In this document: positions 25,601 through 34,417 of the stretch, in pieces
How the letters are laid out: the number at the start of each line of letters is the position of its first letter
Numbering within the stretch: the stretch's first letter is position 1
Origin: Arthrobacter sp. StoSoilB19
GTDB taxonomy: Bacteria > Actinomycetota > Actinomycetes > Actinomycetales > Micrococcaceae
DNA: 64,000 nucleotides
Reading direction: 5' to 3'
NCBI RefSeq assembly: GCF_019977275.1
Contig: NZ_AP024650.1
Coordinates: 4,306,704 to 4,370,703, forward strand
The notes under the pieces: model-generated
The model's input: only the letters and a program-made list of their open reading frames with translations
Databases searched by the model: none
What the model was told of the DNA's origin: nothing
Program-made: the position numbers and the translations under genes

Positions 25601-25891
25601 TCATGCTGCCCTTCGTGGTTCATGCGATGGGGTGGCGCCGGTACTGCCGCCAATACCGCAATCGCCAGGCCCTGCAAGGCCCCAGCGTTCGCCGGGCCGG
25701 CCTTCAGCCACGCGGCGGGGACCTTGAGCAATTGTGGATCTAATCTTGATGCAATCCAGCGCAAATTTGTATGGTGCCATGTTTAGTGGCGCGTTATATT
25801 CGCTTGTAGCGGCCTACGCGTTGGGGAGCGCGGCCACCATTTGAACCGGCAGTACAAAATGCGGTCTCCTTCTTCGATGATTGGGGACCCC

Positions 25892-28582
25892 ATGCCGCTT
25901 GTGGGCCGAAACAAAGAAATTGACCGGATTCTTTCTGCGATCCGTGGCCCCAAGGAAACAGTCTTGGCCATCGTCGGCGGCCGGGGCATAGGCAAGTCAG
26001 CCCTGTTGTCCGAAATTTCCTCTCTCTGCGAATACCGGTCCGTGTTCCTGGCTGCCAGCGCCGCTGAATCGGGCTGGCCCTTTTCCGGGCTGACCGCGCT
26101 GCTGAATGAGATGGATGACCCGGTCCTGAACGGGTCCGTCGACGCCCTCCGGGGTGGCAACGCCGGTGCCCTGACCGTTCCCGCTGTGTCCGGCATGCTG
26201 CTCAGCGGACTGCAGCGCCGGTCGTCAACGCGGACCATCATTGCGATTGACGACGCCGACTGCCTGGATCCGGCCAGTCAATCAGTCATTGGATTCCTGG
26301 CACGGCGACTGGCCGGCACGGAAATTGTCCTGTTTGCGGGCATGCGGGACGAGGTCCCGGGAAGCCCCTTCACCGGCCTCCCCGCCCTGCGCCTGGGTGC
26401 GCTGAGCCAGGGTGACACCGTGCGGATGCTGGAAAGCATGCCAACCAAACAGACCACGACGGCGGTGGCCCACGCGGTTGCCGCAGCCACCGGCGGCAAC
26501 CCGCTTGCCGCCGTCGAACTGTACAGCGGGCTGGTGGAGAGGCACGCCGGCGGCAAGTGCGCACTGCCCATCCCGCTGTCCTCCACGAGCAGCCTTGACG
26601 CTGGACACGCATCAGCGGTGGCCGCTCTGACCCCCGGCGCGAGCATGGTCCTGGACCTGCTTGCGCTCTCGTTCCGCAGTGACATCACCACTATCGGGAA
26701 AATCGACCATGAAGCGTGGCTTCACGCAGATGAATTGGTGGCTGCCGGACTGGTGCAGCGCTCCGGACAACACCTGTGGATAGCGGACCAGATGCTGCGG
26801 GGCCATGTGCACGCGGCCATGCCACCTGACGTCCGCACCGCAACCCACCGCGCCCTGGCTGAAGCAGCACGGGGCACCGATCGGCATGCCCGCAGCTGGC
26901 ACTTGAGCTTCGCGGTGGTCTTGGAGCACGAAACTCCCTTCCACCTTCTCCGTAACGCGGTGCACCTGGTCCGGAGGGGCGAGGTGTCCTTCGCGGTGGA
27001 GTGCATCGAGCGGGCCCTCGCCATCAACCCGGGCGAAGCGGAAACGGCGGCACGCCTCACCGGGCTGGCCGAGCTGCTCTTCACCCGCGGTGATCTGGTG
27101 CATGCGCGCCGGTACCTGGAGTGGGCGCAAGGGGTCACCCGCGACCCCAACCTGATTCTGCGGTTGACCGGCCTCTCCTTCGAGATCGATTTCGTCCAGG
27201 GCGTTGCGGTGCGCTGCAGCATGCTGCAGCGGCTGGTAAAGGAGTTTGGCCAGCACGATCCGGGGTATTCCGCTGCCCTGCTGGCCATCGGCGCCGTCTA
27301 TTATGCCGAGCGGTGGGAACTGAAAGAGGCAGTTGAGCTGCTGCGCCAGGGCGGCGCGTTCCGCGGCTCCGCGTCCTTGCAGTGCCTGGCCATCGCCGAC
27401 CATGCCGAACTGCTGGTCGAATCGATCAGCGGCGGAAGGGCAAACCCCTCCCGCCGCCCCGGGCAGGTCCGCAGCGCCCGGCCGGCCCGCCTCCTGCTGC
27501 GCGGCCGGGCGCTCACCTATGCGGAACAGTACGAAAGCGCCCGTGAAGCCTTCGCGATGCTCCGCAGCTCCACAGAACCGGACCACGCCAACTGGCGGGA
27601 AACAGCAGCCCTCACGGCAGTAGACAATGAGATCCGCGCCGGGAATGTGGCAGCGGCGGTCAGGCTGATCGACGAACTCGAGCTCTGCCAACCTGACCTG
27701 GAGTACCACCGGGGAGCCCGGCACCTGTTCCGGGTTTGGCGTGCCTACTCGTTGGGCGATGACGAACTCGCGCGTAACCAGGCCGCCAATGCCCTGGACT
27801 ATCTGCGATCGGGAAACCACCCTGGGCTCACGGCACAGCTGGCGGCCTGCCATGGCCACTTCGCACTCCTGCGGGGTGACCTGGCGGAGTCCGTTGTCCA
27901 GTTGTCCAGGGCCACGGAAATCGGTCTGGGGCTGGGCAACCCCACCCTGCTGCGCTGTGAGGCCGACCTGGTGGAGGTACTGGTCCGTCTTGGCCGGCAC
28001 CGTGAAGCCACCCAGGCTCTTCAACGCCTGGAAAGCCGTTCGGCGGGGTTGCGCTCTCCGTGGCTGGTCATGGTGGTTGCCCGGAGCCGCGCCATGCTTG
28101 CGGACGGCGAGCAGTCCCTGCAGCTCTTCAAGCAGGCGCTTGAAGACAGGAACGGTCACAGGCTTGAGCGGGGCAGGACCCTGATGTGCTATGCGGAACG
28201 TTTGCATGGCTTCGGCAGGCTGCGCCACGCGCGGGAGGCCTTGCTCCGGGCCAAGGTGATGTTTGACGAGGCCGGGGCTGATGCCTGGACGCAGCACGTG
28301 GACGCCCTCCTGCTGGACGAACGGTGGGAGGCCGCCCGCCCGCAGGGCAACCCGTCAATGCTCTTGCTCACGGACCATGAGAGGGCGCTGGCGATGATGG
28401 TGGCCCGGGGGATGCGCAACAAGGAAATAGCCGGCACATTGTATGTTTCGGTCCGCACCGTCGAAGTACGCCTCACGGCCATCTACCGCAAGCTCGGCGT
28501 TGAGTCCCGCGCACAGCTGACTGCCCTGGCCGCCGGCAAGGCAACTCCGGCTGCGGAGCCGTACGTCCTGCCCGTCCTGTGA
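25892..28582 (+). CDS. Large LuxR-family (LAL-type) ATP-binding regulator
   Basis: 896 residues from the ATG at 25892. N-terminal AAA-type ATPase: MPLVGRNKEIDRIL, Walker A GGRGIGKSALL (about residues 29-39), Walker B-like TIIAIDDADCLD. A long TPR-like helical middle (about 330-800) follows, then a C-terminal LuxR HTH: TDHERALAMMVARGMRNKEI and VSVRTVEVRLTAIYRKLGV. MalT/LAL proteins activate transcription after ligand and ATP binding. The frame is open to a TTG at 25841; I prefer 25892, with GGGGA 4 nt upstream, but the start is not certain. Its position inside the polysaccharide locus suggests it controls it. Confidence 0.92.
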   Translation: MPLVGRNKEIDRILSAIRGPKETVLAIVGGRGIGKSALLSEISSLCEYRSVFLAASAAESGWPFSGLTALLNEMDDPVLNGSVDALRGGNAGALTVPAVSGMLLSGLQRRSSTRTIIAIDDADCLDPASQSVIGFLARRLAGTEIVLFAGMRDEVPGSPFTGLPALRLGALSQGDTVRMLESMPTKQTTTAVAHAVAAATGGNPLAAVELYSGLVERHAGGKCALPIPLSSTSSLDAGHASAVAALTPGASMVLDLLALSFRSDITTIGKIDHEAWLHADELVAAGLVQRSGQHLWIADQMLRGHVHAAMPPDVRTATHRALAEAARGTDRHARSWHLSFAVVLEHETPFHLLRNAVHLVRRGEVSFAVECIERALAINPGEAETAARLTGLAELLFTRGDLVHARRYLEWAQGVTRDPNLILRLTGLSFEIDFVQGVAVRCSMLQRLVKEFGQHDPGYSAALLAIGAVYYAERWELKEAVELLRQGGAFRGSASLQCLAIADHAELLVESISGGRANPSRRPGQVRSARPARLLLRGRALTYAEQYESAREAFAMLRSSTEPDHANWRETAALTAVDNEIRAGNVAAAVRLIDELELCQPDLEYHRGARHLFRVWRAYSLGDDELARNQAANALDYLRSGNHPGLTAQLAACHGHFALLRGDLAESVVQLSRATEIGLGLGNPTLLRCEADLVEVLVRLGRHREATQALQRLESRSAGLRSPWLVMVVARSRAMLADGEQSLQLFKQALEDRNGHRLERGRTLMCYAERLHGFGRLRHAREALLRAKVMFDEAGADAWTQHVDALLLDERWEAARPQGNPSMLLLTDHERALAMMVARGMRNKEIAGTLYVSVRTVEVRLTAIYRKLGVESRAQLTALAAGKATPAAEPYVLPVL

Positions 28583-28716
28583 TCCACAGGTCCCCGCAGT
28601 TTCCACATAGTCCCTGTTCCGAACCACATAGCCTTCGGTGTCCAGCCGGAAAGTGTGCCCCTGGCGAATAGCCTTGTCCCACGTTCAGAGGACGTCACGC
28701 GCCGGAAAGGTACAGC

Positions 28717-28773
28717 ATGGACCGGATTCCAGTAACGACACCCCGGCAGGCTGCTGCCGGCGCCGTCACGTGA
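28717..28773 (+). CDS. 18-residue upstream ORF coupled to the acetyltransferase
   Basis: ATG at 28717 with GGAAAGG six bases upstream encodes MDRIPVTTPRQAAAGAVT and ends in a TGA that overlaps the GTG start of the next gene (GTGA). The downstream gene has no good ribosome-binding site of its own, so the short ORF likely delivers ribosomes to it by translational coupling. The peptide itself has no recognised function. Confidence 0.55.
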   Translation: MDRIPVTTPRQAAAGAVT

Positions 28774-29429
28774 GCGAACTGATCCTGATAGGTGCCAGCG
28801 GCCTGGCGCGTGAAGTCCTGGCCATGGTCCGCGGCAGCGGCCAGTATGACGTGGTTGGGCTGCTCGATGATGACAGGGAGATGGCCGGCGTCACCGTCGA
28901 TGGTGCCCCCGTCCTTGGCAGCATTGATGATGCAGTCAACTACATGCACGCCTTCCTCCTGGTGTGCATTGCGTCCAGCAGGGAACGCGAAGCGGTGGTG
29001 TCGCATCTGGGCACTCTGGGGATCGGCGAGTCGAGGTACGCCAGTGCGGTGGATCCTTCCGTCCAGTACCCGGAAGGCTGCCGTGTGGGCCGCGGCAGCA
29101 TCCTGCTGCGCAACGTAACCCTCACTGCCGCCGTGAGCCTGGGATCCCACGTGGTTGCCATGCCCTCAGTCACGTTCTCGTACGACGACGATGTCTCCGA
29201 CTTTGCGACCTTCGCCGCGGGCGTCTCACTGGGCGGCGGCGCCAGGATAGGCAAGGGCGCCTACCTCGGATTGAATTCGAGCGTCCGGGAGAGGACATCC
29301 GTGGGAGACTACGCGACCATCGGCATGGGCGCGGCCGTTCTCAGCAATGTTCCCGACGGCGAAACGTGGGTAGGGGTGCCTGCCCACCAAATTGACCATG
29401 GTGGGTTCAACTACGGCTGGATCCGTTAG
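28770..29429 (+). CDS. NeuD-like sugar O-acetyltransferase (hexapeptide repeat)
   Basis: 219 residues. The N-terminal PglD/NeuD-type domain starts SELILIGASGLAREVLAMV; a left-handed beta helix follows with hexad repeats (about residues 105-200: GCRVGRGSILLRNVTLTAAV, ARIGKGAYLGLNSSVRE). Such enzymes acetylate sialic acid or an amino sugar of surface polysaccharides using acetyl-CoA. GTG at 28770 is coupled to the 18-codon ORF. The stop overlaps the convergent peptidase stop by 4 bp. Confidence 0.88.
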   Translation: MSELILIGASGLAREVLAMVRGSGQYDVVGLLDDDREMAGVTVDGAPVLGSIDDAVNYMHAFLLVCIASSREREAVVSHLGTLGIGESRYASAVDPSVQYPEGCRVGRGSILLRNVTLTAAVSLGSHVVAMPSVTFSYDDDVSDFATFAAGVSLGGGARIGKGAYLGLNSSVRERTSVGDYATIGMGAAVLSNVPDGETWVGVPAHQIDHGGFNYGWIR

Positions 29430-30748
29430 GGGTGTGCCCCCGCCGGCAAGGCCGCCGTCCGGAAGAACAGCTCCGTCACCGCGGCCAGGCGGTGTGGATC
29501 CTCAATCCCGCACAGCTCCCGGGCCGAGTGCATGGACAGCAGGGGCACGCCCACGTCCACGGTCCGGATGCCCAGCCTGGTCGCGGTGAGCGGCCCGATG
29601 GTGGAACCGCAGGGCACCACGTTGTTGGACACGAATTCCTGGTAGGGAACGCCTGCTTCGCCGCAGAGCCGCGCCCAGAATGCGGCGCCGAACGCGTCCG
29701 TGGCGTAGCGCTGGTTGGCATTGATCTTCAGCAGCGGCCCGCCGTTCAGCACGGGATGGTTGGCGGGGTCGTGCCGCTCGGGATAGTTGGGGTGCACGGC
29801 GTGGCCGGCATCGGCAGAGAGGCAGAACGACGCCGACAAGGCCTGCCGCCGTTGGCTCACCGTCGCGCCCAGGCCGTCGGAGATGCGCACCAGCACGTCC
29901 TCGAGGATGGGCCCGCAGGCCCCTGAGCGGGAGTTGGAGCCGATTTCCTCGTGGTCGAAGGCGGCAAGGACCGCAATCGGGCCGCCGGCGGCTGCGGACT
30001 CCGCATGGGCGGTCAGCGCTGCCAGTCCGGCATGCGTGGCGGAAAGGTTGTCCAGCCGCCCTGATGCGAAGAACTCCCCCTTGCCCCCGAAAACCGCAGG
30101 CGCCTGCGTGTCGGCAATGACGACGTCGTACCCGCCAATCTGCCCCGGATCGACGGATGCGCCGGCAACCGACGCCGCCAGCACGCCCAGCAGGTCGGAG
30201 TCTGAAGGACTTCCCAGCCCCCAGACGGGGTTCATGTGGCGCTGTTTGTCCAGGGTGAGGCCATCGTTCACGGCCCGGTCCAGGTGTATGGCCAGCTGCG
30301 GGAAGCGGAGCAGCGGCCCGGTGGCCGTGAGGTGCTCGGTGCCATCAAGCATCACCAGCCTGCCCGCCAGCCGCAGCTCCCGGTCCAGCCAGGAATTCAG
30401 CAGGGGGCCGCCGTAGATTTCCACCCCGGCCTGGAGCCAGCCGTGCGCACCCGTGGTGGGCTTGGGCTTGAGCTTGAACGACGGCGAATCGGTGTGCGCG
30501 CCCAGGATGTTGAAACCCGTGGCGGGTCCCGCGTCTTCGGGGACCACCCAGGCGATCAGGGCGCCGTCGCGGATGATGAAGAAGGAACCGGGCCCGGCCT
30601 CCCACGGCTGCAGCTCATCCAGGCGGGTGAACCCGGCTTCCTCCAGGCGCCGGCCCCCCTCATGCACAGCGTGGAAGCTCGACGGCGATGCGCTGACATA
30701 GGCGCCAAGGTCCTGGATGTGGTCTGCAGCAGAGGGAGGCAAAGGCAT
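29426..30748 (-). CDS. M18 family aminopeptidase
   Basis: 440 residues, normal for M18 aspartyl-aminopeptidase-like zinc enzymes. Metal and catalytic stretches: NILGAHTDSPSFKLKP (about residue 80), AFDHEEIGSNSRSGA, and ADAGHAVHPNYPERHDP. It removes N-terminal residues, often acidic, from peptides in the cytoplasm. The ATG at 30748 begins MPLPPSAADHIQDL, which matches the family start; the open frame continues 46 codons upstream without homology. Confidence 0.95.
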   Translation of the reverse strand: MPLPPSAADHIQDLGAYVSASPSSFHAVHEGGRRLEEAGFTRLDELQPWEAGPGSFFIIRDGALIAWVVPEDAGPATGFNILGAHTDSPSFKLKPKPTTGAHGWLQAGVEIYGGPLLNSWLDRELRLAGRLVMLDGTEHLTATGPLLRFPQLAIHLDRAVNDGLTLDKQRHMNPVWGLGSPSDSDLLGVLAASVAGASVDPGQIGGYDVVIADTQAPAVFGGKGEFFASGRLDNLSATHAGLAALTAHAESAAAGGPIAVLAAFDHEEIGSNSRSGACGPILEDVLVRISDGLGATVSQRRQALSASFCLSADAGHAVHPNYPERHDPANHPVLNGGPLLKINANQRYATDAFGAAFWARLCGEAGVPYQEFVSNNVVPCGSTIGPLTATRLGIRTVDVGVPLLSMHSARELCGIEDPHRLAAVTELFFRTAALPAGAHP

Positions 30749-30770
30749 GGTCCCGAGTCTAGTGCCGCGC

Positions 30771-32177
30771 CTACTCGACAGGTGCCGGCGCAGCCTCGGT
30801 TGCCACGTCCGGCTGGCCCGCGGCGGCCACGCCCTTCCGCCGGTAGCGCAGCACGCCCACCGCCACCACAACGGCTGCCAGTGCAATCGAAAGCAGCAGG
30901 GACTCCCGGGTGGACTCCACGATCACCATGCCGATCAGCAGGGCCACGATGCTGATGATCGCTGCCCACGTGAGGTAGGGGAAAAGCCACATCTTCAGCT
31001 GCAGGTCCTTTGCTGCGGCTCCCATGCGCTTGCGGAGGACCAGCTGCGAGGCGGAGATGACCAGCCAGACGAACAATGCGATGGCTCCGGAGGTGTTGAC
31101 CAGGAAGAGGAACACCGTGTCCGGGGCAATGTAGTTCAGGCCCACCGTGACGAAGCCGACCACGGTGGAGGCGAGGACCGCGGCAGCGGGTACGCCGCGG
31201 CGGGAGATGCGGGTCCATGCCCGCGGTGCGTCACCGCGGGTGGAGAGTGAGAACAGCATGCGGCTGGCGGTGTAGAGGCCGGAGTTCAGGCAGGACAGCA
31301 CAGAGGTCAGCACCACCACGTCCATGATGGTTCCGGCGCCCGGGATGCCGAACAGTTCGATGACCGCTACGTAGGGGCTCTTGGCCACCGAGGCCGAGTT
31401 CCACGGAAGCAGGGTGACCACCACGGCGATGGAGCCGATGTAGAAGACCAGGATGCGCCATACGGTGGACTTCACGGCCTTCTTCACGGCATCCACGGGG
31501 TTTTCTGATTCGCCGGCGGCGATGGTGGCGATTTCGGCGCCGAAGAAGGAGAAGACCACCACGAGGATTCCGGCCAGGACAGCGCCCGGACCGTTGGGCA
31601 TGAAGCCGCCGTTGTTGATCAGGTTGCTCAGGCCGGGGGCTGGGACACCGGGGATGAGCCCCAGGATGGCGGCGGCACCGAAGACCAGGAAGAGGACGAT
31701 CGCCGCCACCTTGATGGACGCGAACCAGAACTCGAACTCGCCGTAGGACTTCACCGAGCCGAGGTTGGTGAGCGTCAGCAGCACCATGAGGACAAGGGCC
31801 CAGACCCACTGGTCAATGCCCGGCACCCACCGGTGCATGATGGCCGCGCCTGCAGTGGCCTCGATGCCCAGGACGATGATCCAGAACCACGCGTAGAGCC
31901 AGCCGATGCTGAACCCTGCCCAACGGCCCAGTGCCTTGTCCGCATAGGTCGAGAATGAGCCCGTTTCCGGGTTTGCCGCGGCCATCTCCCCCAGCATGCG
32001 CATGACCAGGATGACCACCAGGCCCGCGGCAGCATAGGCGACGAGGATACCCGGGCCGGCCTGCTGGATGGCGGCACCCGAGCCGACAAAGAGGCCTGCA
32101 CCAATGACGCCGGCGATGGCGATCATGGACAGGTGCCTGGGTTTCAGGGACTTTGAGAGTTGCTGGTCAGCATGCAT
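30771..32177 (-). CDS. APC-superfamily amino acid permease (GABA-permease-like)
   Basis: 468 residues with twelve transmembrane helices. The first helix has the AAT signature: LKPRHLSMIAIAGVIGAGLF and GSGAAIQQAGPG. The helix after about residue 200 contains FSFFGAEIATIAAGES. It is a proton-coupled importer, nearest to GabP/AnsP type by resemblance; the substrate is not determined. The ATG at 32177 follows an AGGA about 10 nt upstream; two upstream in-frame ATG/GTG codons lack such a site. Confidence 0.92.
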   Translation of the reverse strand: MHADQQLSKSLKPRHLSMIAIAGVIGAGLFVGSGAAIQQAGPGILVAYAAAGLVVILVMRMLGEMAAANPETGSFSTYADKALGRWAGFSIGWLYAWFWIIVLGIEATAGAAIMHRWVPGIDQWVWALVLMVLLTLTNLGSVKSYGEFEFWFASIKVAAIVLFLVFGAAAILGLIPGVPAPGLSNLINNGGFMPNGPGAVLAGILVVVFSFFGAEIATIAAGESENPVDAVKKAVKSTVWRILVFYIGSIAVVVTLLPWNSASVAKSPYVAVIELFGIPGAGTIMDVVVLTSVLSCLNSGLYTASRMLFSLSTRGDAPRAWTRISRRGVPAAAVLASTVVGFVTVGLNYIAPDTVFLFLVNTSGAIALFVWLVISASQLVLRKRMGAAAKDLQLKMWLFPYLTWAAIISIVALLIGMVIVESTRESLLLSIALAAVVVAVGVLRYRRKGVAAAGQPDVATEAAPAPVE

Positions 32178-32452
32178 GGAAGCGCCGTCCTGTTGGGAAA
32201 ATAGCATGGGTTGAGCGACGTGCCTTGGTGGACCACCGGGGGACCGTGTGATGCACCACATCGTCGTTTCACCCTAGGTCGGCCATTATGCACCTTGCTT
32301 TGTGCACTCCAACAGACCTGGCTGCTCCCAACAGGACGTGCCTCCAAGCAGGAACCACCACGGGCAAAGAAAGTTTCCCGCCATGCACTTTTGTAATGTG
32401 CCGGAAACCACGCGCCGTCCCTCTCGCCGGGGGCGTCAGCAGTGGTTGGCCG

Positions 32453-33346
32453 CTAAATGTCCCGCCGCTTCAACAGGACTGCCGCGAGAAGGACGGGGAT
32501 GATGACCCAGGCGCCAAGGACGAGTGCCGCCTGCCAGGCTTCCAGGGTGTCCGGAACATGCTGGGCCGCCGTCAGCGGATCAACGGTATTGCCTGGCAGG
32601 TACTTGCGGGCCTCCTTGAAGAAGTCCCCGGGAATGAGCTGGAAGGCGATGGGTGCCACGAAGAAGATGCCCACCAGGCTCATGATGCCGCCGGCGGAAT
32701 TCCTGATGAGAGTGCCCAGGGCCATGCCGATGGCGGCGACGGCGGCCACATAGATGCTGTTGACCAGAAGGAGCTTCACCGACTGGGAACTGCCAAGGTC
32801 CAGCGCGAGGCCATAGTTGTCCAGGATGGGCACGGCCACCAGTCCTGCCACCCAGGTGGAGACGGCGGTAACCACGAATGACGTCACCATGACCACCACG
32901 AGCTTTGCAGCGAATGCGGGAAGCCGCCTGGGCACGGCCGCGAAGGTGGACCGGGCCATCCCGGTGGTGAATTCCGAACTCATCAGGAGCACACCAAGGG
33001 ACCCCAGGATCAGCTGGGCGAAGGCGATGCCGGAGGTGGGCACGCTGACGGCAAGATCGCCGCCCTGCGATGCCATCCGCGCCGCGGCCTGCGGATCCCT
33101 TGTGGCCGCGTCGGCGAACTGGCCCGTCCCCCACGCGGACAGCGCGCCGAACCCGACCATGACCACCGCCGTGGAAGCGAGCAGGATCAGCGTGGAAAGG
33201 AGGCTGCGGAACTTGATGACTTCCGAGTTGAGCACCCGGAAGAACGTGGGGCCGGGCAGGGCCCGTCCACCGGCACGGGGGCTGCGGCCCCCGGCGGAGG
33301 ATGCGGGGTCAGGCGAAGACGTGGGTTCGGTGGTGGTTACGCTCAT
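32453..33346 (-). CDS. ABC transporter permease (ABC-2 type)
   Basis: 297 residues: a Pro/Gly-rich cytoplasmic N-terminus of about 35 residues, then six transmembrane helices, as in DrrB/NatB-type ABC-2 permeases. It forms the membrane part of an exporter with the ATPase encoded just upstream; the start overlaps the ATPase stop by one base (TAATG). The substrate (drug, lipid or peptide) is not apparent. Confidence 0.9.
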   Translation of the reverse strand: MSVTTTEPTSSPDPASSAGGRSPRAGGRALPGPTFFRVLNSEVIKFRSLLSTLILLASTAVVMVGFGALSAWGTGQFADAATRDPQAAARMASQGGDLAVSVPTSGIAFAQLILGSLGVLLMSSEFTTGMARSTFAAVPRRLPAFAAKLVVVMVTSFVVTAVSTWVAGLVAVPILDNYGLALDLGSSQSVKLLLVNSIYVAAVAAIGMALGTLIRNSAGGIMSLVGIFFVAPIAFQLIPGDFFKEARKYLPGNTVDPLTAAQHVPDTLEAWQAALVLGAWVIIPVLLAAVLLKRRDI

Positions 33347-34269
33347 TACTTGCTTACCTCCGCGGCGGGCAGGGAGTGGTATTCGACGTCGTCCTTGGTC
33401 AGTTCCATGTACGCCTCCTCGAGGCTGGCGACGAGCGGCGTCAGTTCGTAGACCATGACGTGGTTTTCCAGGGCGGCCGCCGCGATGGTCCTGGGCTCCA
33501 GGCCCGTTACTTCGAGCAGTTCCCGCTCCGGGACGTCGATGGACGCGCCCCGTCCGGCGAGCAGCTGGTAGAGACGGTCGGGTTCGTCGGTACGCACCCG
33601 GACCCGTGCCTGCCCCTTGCCGGTGATGATGTCACGGATGGGTGCGTCGGCAATCACGCGGCCGCGCCCAATGACGATCAGGTGGTCGGCGGTCTGGGCC
33701 ATCTCGCTCATCAGGTGGCTGGAAAGGAAAACCGTGCGTCCCTGCCCTGCGAGGTAGCGGACCAGGTTCCGCACCCAGACCACACCTTCCGGGTCCAGGC
33801 CGTTGACGGGTTCATCCAGGATGAGGGTCTGCGGGTCCCCCAGCAAGGCTGCCGCTATGCCCAGCCGCTGGCCCATCCCCAGGGAGAAGCCGCCGGCCTT
33901 CTTGCGTGCCACGGCCTCCAGCCCCGTCATTTCAATCACCTCGTGCACCCGGGATTTGGGGATGCTGTGCGTGGCCGCCATGGCCAGCAGGTGGTTGTAG
34001 GCACTGCGGCTGGTGTGGACCGCCTTGGCATCGAGAAGGGCACCCACTTCGCGCAGGGGTGCCTTGTGCCGGACGTACGGCAGACCGTTCACGGTGACCG
34101 AGCCCGACGTCGGCCGGTCCAGTCCCATGATCATCCGCATGGTGGTGGATTTTCCTGCCCCGTTGGGGCCCAGGAAGCCGGTCACTTGCCCTGCCCTGAC
34201 GGTAAAGCTGACGCCGGCCACGGCGGTTTTGGCGCCGTAGACCTTGGTCAGCCCGTTTGCCTCGATCAT
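33346..34269 (-). CDS. ABC transporter ATP-binding protein (DrrA/CcmA type)
   Basis: 307 residues. Walker A GPNGAGKST (about residues 37-45), signature FSLGMGQRLGIAAALLGDP, Walker B LILDEPVNGLDPEG, and a C-terminal regulatory extension of about 80 residues typical of DrrA-like export ATPases. It powers the permease downstream, to which it is translationally coupled. Confidence 0.95.
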   Translation of the reverse strand: MIEANGLTKVYGAKTAVAGVSFTVRAGQVTGFLGPNGAGKSTTMRMIMGLDRPTSGSVTVNGLPYVRHKAPLREVGALLDAKAVHTSRSAYNHLLAMAATHSIPKSRVHEVIEMTGLEAVARKKAGGFSLGMGQRLGIAAALLGDPQTLILDEPVNGLDPEGVVWVRNLVRYLAGQGRTVFLSSHLMSEMAQTADHLIVIGRGRVIADAPIRDIITGKGQARVRVRTDEPDRLYQLLAGRGASIDVPERELLEVTGLEPRTIAAAALENHVMVYELTPLVASLEEAYMELTKDDVEYHSLPAAEVSK

Positions 34270-34417
34270 GAAGAATCCTTTGCACGGCAGCGCACGGCTG
34301 CAGACGACTTTCGGTGGGTGTTCATGCCTTACGCTACCGATGCCCGGGCAGCTTTATCCCGGAATCAGGGTTGATTCAGGGGAGAATCAGGGTAGTTACT
34401 TCCCCCACGTCCACTGG

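Larger units (their letters stand above)
25340..25891. other. Divergent regulatory region before the LuxR regulator
   Basis: About 550 bp, visibly richer in A+T than the flanks, without a credible gene. It holds the minus-strand promoter at 25446-25489, three direct repeats at 25522-25600, and, nearer the LuxR gene, an A+T stretch GCGTTATATTCGC at about 25792-25804 that could supply a -10. Confidence 0.7.

Noticed and set aside
25323..25743. Short plus-strand frames in the GT-LuxR divergent region
   Set aside because: They read through the three direct repeats and the minus-strand promoter and have no ribosome-binding site.
26612..28297. Long minus-strand frame over the LuxR-type regulator
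   Set aside because: Complement of a well-supported gene with full domain structure; composition is not protein-like.
32285..32312. TGCAC-N8-GTGCA inverted repeat upstream of the amino-acid permease
   Set aside because: Only 5-bp arms and no regulator gene nearby; too short to support an operator.
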